A DNA stretch of 64,000 nt from Dendrobium chrysotoxum (taxonomy: Eukaryota; Streptophyta; Magnoliopsida; Asparagales; Orchidaceae): positions 17,071,197 through 17,135,196 of the forward strand of contig CM034307.1 of the NCBI GenBank assembly GCA_019925795.1. The letters are read 5' to 3'. Numbering within the stretch: the first letter of the stretch is position 1; each line of letters opens with the position of its first letter. Below the pieces are notes generated by a model. It searched no databases, was not told the DNA's origin, and worked only from the letters and a program-made list of their open reading frames with translations. Shown piece after piece: positions 56,982 to 64,000 of the stretch. The translations under genes were made by a program, and so were the position numbers.

Positions 56982-57800
56982 TAATATGTAACGTAAAGAT
57001 GCCACCTGCCAGTGAACCAAAGATGCATATCACTAAAGATATCATAACAATAACCAAACTTATTATGAATTGAAGCAACAATAGTATTAAACTCAATAAG
57101 GATAACATACTAAATGCATAAATATAAAATTCGGGCCTTAAAACTGCTAAAGTTACCAGTCAGAATATCAGTCCACATCTAGGAGGAATGTGGAAATAAA
57201 TCACCACAGGAAGTATCCAAATCATAGATAAAACAAAAAAATTTAACATCAGAAAAATAAAACTTGAAAATAAAATAACTAAAATGAACACATCGAGCAA
57301 AGCTAAGGAGCTGAAGATGTAGAAATTGAACCATCATTATTAAACCCCAAATGCCATTCAAATCTAATCCCCTACTTAGCCGAACTTAAGCCACACTCAG
57401 CAAGGGAAAAGACAAAGAAGTAAAAGGAGCCCGAAGTCATGATCCCCAAGATGCCACCCCAACTGAATCTCACATTCCAGCAAGCCCAAATGAAACAACG
57501 ATAAACCAACTGGATAGAGCACCAATAAACGAACTCAGTGATGCCACCACAATCAACAAATCCCACAGGATAAGGATAAATAAAGACCACAACCAAACAA
57601 TCTAGAATTATCCACGAAGGGAGAAGAGAGAACCAAATTGGGGTTAAATCAGTGATATAGTAATTCCAATCATTTCTAACACCCATCCATCCACAATAGT
57701 TAAAAATCTATAATAAAAAGAAAAAAAGGATAAAGAACCAATATAAAAATTAAACCAAATAAAAGAAGTGAAACAAATCAGAATCATTTAGCCAAGAAAT
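56982..57800 (-). other. LINE-D 3' region left of Sire-D2
   Basis: It contains a 104-codon open frame (57372-57686, minus strand; MGVRNDWNYY, CFIWACWNVRFSWGG) with hydrophobic composition. It lies downstream of the RNase H stop and probably belongs to the LINE 3' UTR. I do not treat it as a gene. Confidence 0.4.
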
Positions 57801-59466
57801 TATTGAAATTCAGGATCTCGAGCACTTAATTTTGATGGTGACAATTAATACTTACTGAATTTATATGGACTTCCTTAAAGATTATAAATGTTTATCTTTG
57901 CTTGTGAGTACTAACATTTCAGGTTAGATACACATTGCTCAAGATTACTGGAGACTCAAACTAGGTAGAATAGGGTATTCAAAAACTTGTATTTTTATTT
58001 TCTTGAGTCTGCCACAAAAGCATGTATGTAAAAGGAGCAACCATACACACACAGAGAGGGAGATTTTTTTGGTCAAAAATTTTGAATCATACTATACGAT
58101 GAGTAATTAATACTCAGGCTAATGGTAAATCCTGGATTATTAATTTTGAGAACTAATCATATAGTACGATTGTCATCGTACTGTATGATGAGGTTCAACT
58201 CAAAAACCCTAGCCACCAGAATAAGTTTGGTAAGTTTCTAATTTTGATATTCTGAACTATTCATACTGTACGTTCTATATCATTCTGTATGATTATTTGA
58301 AAACTTACCAAAATTATCTCCCATAATCAGGAAATAAAATTTTAGTTTCTTAATTAAATTCGATCGTACTGTATAATTTTATATCATATTGTATGATAGT
58401 TAGAGATGTTTTCATTCATCCCATTGATCGTACTAGATGAAACCAAGGTTTTTATTATATTCATCCCGGATGATATTCATATCGTACTAGACGATGTCTT
58501 GAAAATGAACTAATCATACTGTACGAATAGTGCAGTGCTGGATGGTAGTTAGAGACAAATTTGCTCGTCTCAGAGATTATCCCACAGATCATCCTCTATG
58601 AATAGTTAAAAATCACATGATCATCCTGTACGATCTACCGATCGTATAGTACGATATTCATAAAATTCGAGAACTGTTCGTCTGTGCTGGTACTGGATGA
58701 AGCTATCTTTGAAATTATCGTACTGTATAATGTTATATCGTAATGTACGAACAGAGACAAAAAAGTTAAAATTTTTAGGGTTTTCTGAAGCCTGATTTAA
58801 AAGGATTTTGATTTTTTAATTAGAGGTTGTTGGTCTGTCTTGCTGCTGTGAGAAGCATTGAGAGAGGAAGGCACTCTTGAGAGAGAAGCTTTCTTTGGAG
58901 AGATCCAGGGCTTGTGAGAGGAAAGTGAAGGTGAGCCTGAGCATGATGGAGAAGGAGTGTGAGGGGATCACACGGTGGCTCCAAGCTAGCTGCATGCTTC
59001 GCTCCTCTTATGGCTTTGGGGAGTCTTGGGAAAGTTCTCTTGGGAAGAGAGGCTTCATGATCAACCTCATCAAGGTACTCTGCTATTTTTAGGGGGAGAA
59101 AAAGGAGAAGGTTCGCTGCCATCACCGGGAGGATGACATAGCGTTTGGTATTCTGCCACACCGGGGAAGTGAAAGTTAGTCTTGTAAAGGCTTCTCCGCC
59201 TTGTTGTGGGAGCAAAAGGAGAGTCAACTTTTAGTAGTGCAAATCCCAGAGTGGAGGACTCCAGGAAGTGGACGTAGGTCAAGTGATCGAACCACTATAA
59301 AAATCTCTGAGGGGTTTTTTCATTTTTACCGCTTTTTACTTTTCAAACATTTTATTTACTGTTTTAATTACTTGGTCAAAAATCTAATCTTGATCTTGTA
59401 TTGTGAAATTTGCAATTTTTTCACCAATATCGTTATTGTGAACGAACTACAAGCTTTCGCATTCTA
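57801..59466 (+). repeat. First LTR of Sire-D2
   Basis: It matches the Sire-D LTR in reverse orientation. It holds a palindrome array (58085-58760), the frame MREKLSLERSRACERK (from 58877), the shared promoter block and a TATA box (59296-59303). Similarity stops at CGCATTCTA. Confidence 0.85.
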
Positions 59467-59690
59467 ATGGTTAAGTAACGTTTCTGTGTTGTTATGTCCT
59501 TAATATTAATGTTATCTATTATTTATATGTTGTTCTTGTTATGTCGTTCTGTTTTTTATAAATAACAAAAAAAAAATCTCTCTTTCGTCCTATTTTACAA
59601 TCAATTATCCTTCTGAGGGGGAGCTAAGGAAGACATAACAATTGTGGCCATCAGAAAATAATATTTGACACCATCAAAAAGGGGAGATTG

Positions 59691-60462
59691 TTGAAATCTA
59701 GGATCCCGAGCACTTAATTTTGATGGTGACAACTAATACTTACTGAATTTATATGGACTTTCTTAAGATTATAAATGTTTATCTTTGTCTGTGAGAACTA
59801 ACATTTCAGGTCAGATATACACCTCTCAAGATTGCTGGGAGACTCAAACTGGGTAGAATAGGATATTCAAAAACCTGTATTTTTATTTTCTTTATTTTTA
59901 TTTTCTTGAGTCTGCCACAAAAGCATGTATGTAAAAGGAGCAACCATGCACAAACAGAGGGAGATTTTTTTGGTCAAAATTTTTGAATCATACTATACGA
60001 TGAGTAATTAATACTCCGGCTAACGGCTAATCTTAGATGATTAGTTCTATGAACTATTCATACGGTACGATTGTCATCACACTGTACGATGAGGTTCAAT
60101 TCAAAAACCTTAGCCACCAGAATAAGTTTGGTAAGTTTCTAATTTTGATATTCTAAACTATTCGTACTGTATGATTATTTGAAAACTTACCAAAATTATC
60201 TCCCGTAATCTGGAAATAAAATTTTGGTTTCTTCATTAAATTCGATCGTACTGTATGATTTTATATCGTACTGTATAATAGTTAGAGACAATTTCATTCA
60301 TCCCATTGATCGTTCCAGATGAAACCAAGGTTTTTATTCTATCCATCCCGGATGATATTCATATCATACTGTACGATGTCCTGAAAAAAATTAGAACTCC
60401 TGTTTAGGATTAAATTTTAAAATACCAATTCACCCCCCCTTTTGGTGCATCTCGTACATTTT
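59691..60462 (+). repeat. Second LTR of Sire-D2, internally deleted
   Basis: The first 690 bp match the start of the first LTR, including degenerate dyads (59995-60380). After a jump the U5 tail with AATTCACCCCCCC (about 60426-60440) completes it. The promoter block and TATA box are lost. Confidence 0.82.
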
Positions 60463-60649
60463 GAAATGAACCTCCACTCCAAAAGCAATGGAAGAACATC
60501 TCCAGCACACAAAAAATCACCCAAGAACTAAATAGAATAAAAAGAAAAAGCCAAAGTATCTAAGGAAGAAAAGGGAACAAAGCCAAAAAGATAGCCAAAC
60601 ATAGACACAACCAAAATTAAAAGACTAAGACATACAAATATAAGGAAGA

Positions 60650-63600
60650 CCATAACGATCCAGTCTAATCAAACCTTTAATATCCCTGGGTATAGTTTTT
60701 TCAGTAAATTTAGTAAAACAAGCTAAATTACACCCCAAATTAGTGAGGGAGTCAGCAACAACATTCCCTTCCCGCAAAATATGAGATATCGAATAAGTAA
60801 TGAGAGAAAGCTAATGCTTAATACCTCTTAACATGTAAAAATTAGTAGGATTAGAGTTAGAATCTCCATTAATATAATGAACCAAAGGCAAAGCATCCAC
60901 TTCAATCCAAACATTAGTGATGCCTAAAGAGATGCATAATTGAAGACCAAAAAGAAGACCCTCAATTTTAGCTTTAATAGCAGTATTAGCCGAGCAAGGA
61001 CCAACGAAAATAATAATAGCAAGCCCACTAAAATCCCTTATAATACCACCCAACCAGCATTCAAATTATTCACCGAACAATCAATATTAAGCTTAAAGCA
61101 ATCCTCCAGAGGCTTCCTCCAAATAACTATTCTGTCTTTAACATAAGAGGAAGGAGATTTTAAAATCAAGCCAAAATCTTTAACAGTATGGTAATAACGT
61201 TTAAAAGAGTCCACCTTTAATAAAGTAGCCAAACAAAGCTGAAAAATTTTCTCCCTAATTTTAGAAATAATATTAATAGCACTCATCTTAATGTTCTCAT
61301 ATTTAGCGTCATTTCTACTATTCCATAAAGACAAGCAAATAATAATAGGTAAGATGTTCCTGATATGAACTTTAGTAGGAATAAACCACTGTTTAAGAAG
61401 ACTATAGATAGAATTATAACAAAAAGAGGAATGGCCATTAAACAAAATATCGAAAATATAACCAAACTTTCATAACAATATGGCCTTCAAGGAAAACTTG
61501 GTTCATGTTCTCAATATGATAACATCATTGACATTTGGAAATAATGTAAAAGCCTTTTCTAATTAAAATAGAATCCAAAGGCAAAAAATTATGCAAAATT
61601 CTCCATAAAAGAAAGGAATAAGAAGAAGGAATATTAGCATGCCAAAAAGCCAAATAAAGAGAGTCTTTAGGATAAGATTGCCTAAAAAATTCTAGACCTG
61701 CTTAATAGCAAACTTACCATCATTAAAAAGATTGAACATAATGAAGTCATCCATATCTAAATTAGTCGACATCTTGAGAATAATATTGATAATAAAATCC
61801 AGCACATTATTAATAAGCAAGGCAATATCCCAATTACCATCAATAATATAATTTTTATCTTTGCAAACAAAAGTGGAATGAGTGTTTAAAAGACTATCAT
61901 TAGAATAATTCCCCAACCATTTATCTTGCCAAAAAAAAATATTTCCAACTCCCAAATCCCATTGGATAAGCTCTTTAGCCTCCCATTTAATATCACATAA
62001 ACATTTCCAGATAGTAGAATCACCTTGTTTAAAAAATCAATTGAGTAGATGTTTACCAACATAGTACTTAGAAGTCATAAATTTGGCCCACAAGCTAGAC
62101 TTTTCTATAAAAGTAAACAAAAGTTTATAGGAAAAGGCTATAGACATCTCAGTCATCGATTTAAATCCTAATCTTCCTTCATCAGCATTCCCAGCAATTT
62201 TATTCCAAGAGCCCCATATAATATGTTTACCCTCTTTGGTCCCCAAAAGAAATTTGTTAAACAAAATCTCCATTCTATTACAAACATTAAGGGTAGGACA
62301 TAAAGTGTGAAGAAGATAAATAGGAATAGAACATAGCAGATGTTTAATAAGAATAGGTCTACCACCAAATGAAAGAACGTTAAAAGCCCAGGAAGAAAGT
62401 TTTTATGAATCGTAGAGAATATATCATCAAATAAAAAGGTCGTTTCCTACCCTTGTAGAGAGGAGTACCCAAGTATTTCAAATGATAGTTTTTTTTTTTG
62501 AAGAAACCAAATTAATTTTCAATACTTGTAACTCTCTTAGCAGATATAAATTTAGCAGAAATAAAACAACTCTTGGATTGGTTAAAAATAAACCCACTAG
62601 CCTGCTAAAACTTGTTGAGAAATTCGAACAAAATATAGAGCATTTTAATAGATCCATTAGAAAAAAATTATGACATCATCCGCAAAACTTAAATGCGAAA
62701 TAGGAAATCCATTAATAGTTCTAAAATGCATATTAGGGTGTAATCTAAAAAGTATATTTAAACATCTAGACAGGAATTCCATAGCAGTAATGAACAAAGC
62801 TGGAGATAGAGGATATCGCTGTCTCAAACCGTGAGAAGATTTCAAGTAACCATGAGTCTTACCATTGATAATAACAGAAAAGAAGCAACACTCAATGCTA
62901 TTTTTAACCAAGTTAATGAAATGTATGTTGAACACAAATTGCTTTAGCATAATATAAAGAAAATTCCAGTTTAAATTGTCCTAAGCTTTATTAATATCGA
63001 TTTTGAAAATAATATTGCCACCAGTAACTTTAGCATGTAAATCATGAACTAATTCTTAAGCAACCAAGACATTATCAAAAATAGATCTACCTTTGACAAA
63101 ACTTGTTTGCTCCAAAGAGGAGATACTAGGAAAAAACAAGGCAATTCTACTCATAATGATTTTGGCAATAAGTTTGCTGAAAAAGGTACAGAAACTAATG
63201 GGCCGATAATCATTCCAAAAATTAAAGGCATTAGTCTTCGGAATTAAAGCAATAGAAGTAGAAGTAAAAAATTTAGGGAACAGATTACCTAAAAAGAAAT
63301 CAATAACAATGTTAATAAGGTCTAGACCAGCCACCGTATCAGAATTCATACCTTTCATGGTTTGCCATATTTCCTCCTCAGAAGGAACCTTAGACAAATT
63401 TAAGTTATCCTCATTAGTAATAACTGTCAGAATAAAAGGAAGATCCAAGTATAGATCAGGAATGAAATCTTTATTTAAAACATTCTCAAAATACTCAATA
63501 CCAGAAGCAATAATTAAGTCAGGATTGTCAATAATAACGCCATCAGAAGAAGTGATCTTATGAATTTGCCTAATAACTTTATTATGATTAGCAATGTTAT

Positions 63601-63841
63601 GAAAAAAAGAAGTATTACGATCACCCTCCATAAGAAATTTAGAGGAAGCTTTCTGTCTCCAAAAAGCCTCTTCTTTTTGCTGAAGTTTAAATAAAGTAGC
63701 TTTAGCTTCATTGAGAGCAGACAAATTCTCAAAAGAAGAATCATGCATATAAATAATATCATCATTGTCAACATTCTTTTCAGTAAGCAAAATACTAGAG
63801 AAGATATTCTTGAAAATGCATTTATTCCACAAGGCTAATTT
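60650..63841 (-). pseudogene. LINE-D ORF2: reverse transcriptase to RNase H
   Basis: From 63832 leftward: thumb-linker (EEAFWRQKASSKFLMEGDRN), RT with NDYRPISFCTFFSKLIAKII and SFVKGRSIFDNVLVA (about 63090), KIDINKA then a stop where tyrosine is usual (about 62985), GLRQRYPLSPALF (about 62820, usual GD changed to RY) and SHLSFADDVIIFF (about 62690, catalytic FADD intact). Then IIWGSWNKIAGNADEG (about 62210), GVGNIFFWQDKWLG (about 61950), a zf-RVT region, RNase H KLNIDCS (about 61090), IWIEVDALPLVHYI-type sequence (about 60890) and a C-terminal DRYGLPYIC near 60650. Several stops and shifts, fewer than in LINE-A or LINE-E. Confidence 0.82.
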
Positions 63842-64000
63842 TTATTTAAGTCTCTTAAGTTTAAAGCATAACCTAGTCATACCAGAAATTTTGTCAATGG
63901 GAAATAAGGGAGCATGCCAATTCTCATTCACAACACTTAAAAAGATTATTATCAAGAAGCCACATGTTTTAAAATCTAAATGGTTGAAACTTATTCCGAC
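63842..64000 (-). pseudogene. LINE-D ORF2, endonuclease-to-RT linker at window edge
   Basis: The minus strand reads FNHLDFKTCGFL, then VNENWHAPLFP and FKLKRLK, the linker that follows the APE endonuclease in plant LINEs. One stop separates it from the RT frame. It continues beyond the window. Confidence 0.7.

Larger units (their letters stand above)
57801..60462 (+). mobile_element. Sire-D2: deleted Sire-D-family LTR element in LINE-D
   Basis: GAAAT flanks it (57796-57800 and 60463-60467). It has a first LTR (57801 to about 59466, U5 end missing), an internal remnant (59467-59690) ending in the tract ATCAAAAAGGGGAGAT, and a second LTR (59691-60462) that starts TGTTGAAATC but lacks its middle, jumping near 60383 to the U5 end. 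Its outer ends read TA and TT rather than TG and CA, so the borders rest mainly on the duplication. gag and pol are absent. Confidence 0.78.
56982..64000 (-). mobile_element. LINE-D: relatively young LINE, split by Sire-D2
   Basis: On the minus strand it enters from the right edge between endonuclease and RT. It runs through RT, zf-RVT and RNase H, and has a long 3' part (60463 down to about 57000) that carries the Sire-D2 insertion. Few stops interrupt RT. The 3' tail is not seen and may lie in the gap. ORF1 and endonuclease lie beyond 64000. Confidence 0.8.

Noticed and set aside
56286..57108. Long reading frames of 185-245 codons on both strands
   Set aside because: They consist almost entirely of unknown residues from the 500-N gap.
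57372..57686. 104-codon frame as an independent membrane protein gene
   Set aside because: It lies in the LINE-D 3' region in the same sense and has no separate promoter or homology that I can recognise.

Overview
The window is repeat-dense, AT-rich plant nuclear DNA. I find no intact host gene, rRNA, tRNA or CRISPR array. Nearly everything recognisable is transposable element: Ty1-copia elements with Sirevirus hallmarks (two CCHC knuckles flanking a coiled coil in Gag, initiator-Met-tRNA primer sites, several polypurine tracts, palindrome-rich LTRs), plant L1-type LINEs (APE endonuclease, RT, zf-RVT, RNase H), and a FAR1-related Mutator-like DNA transposon (MULE). The mix fits a large angiosperm genome. 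A monocot is my guess from the style of the LINE proteins and is not proven. A 500-base run of N at 56482-56981 is an assembly gap.

Layout. (1) 1-7065: 3' part of a plus-strand Sirevirus (Sire-A: gag end, pol, spacer, 3' LTR). (2) 7066-14360: AT-rich non-coding DNA with weak LTR-like debris. (3) 14360-20718: two decayed plus-strand LINE pieces joined head to tail (LINE-A, LINE-B). (4) 20719-24650: an unidentified decayed region with a direct duplication. (5) About 24650-50790: a MULE with inverted, tandem-repeat-rich ends. Its transposase pseudogene is split by LINE-C (25746-43175, 19-bp target duplication). LINE-C is split by an LTR element Sire-D (27253-42557, duplication ACATC). Sire-D is split inside its LTR by nearly intact Sire-B (30986-42362, minus strand, duplication AAAAT). 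A separate gag-only element, Sire-C (44985-50071), sits in the MULE right end. (6) 51800-56481: minus-strand LINE-E. (7) 56982-64000: minus-strand LINE-D, interrupted by Sire-D2 (57801-60462) of the Sire-D family.

How the parts work together. Sire-B carries gag, a pol in the -1 frame, an extra ORF (ORF3) between pol and the 3' LTR, primer site, polypurine tracts and two LTRs. The LTRs carry arrays of 15-bp palindromes (ATCGTNCNGNACGAT type) upstream of a TATA box. In Sire-A these palindromes come in seven pairs with exactly 21 bp between starts. A similar palindrome array followed by a TATA box lies directly upstream of ORF3 inside Sire-B, which suggests a second, internal promoter for that gene. 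This module, the shared gag/pol junction and the paired palindromes are the observations most worth following up.
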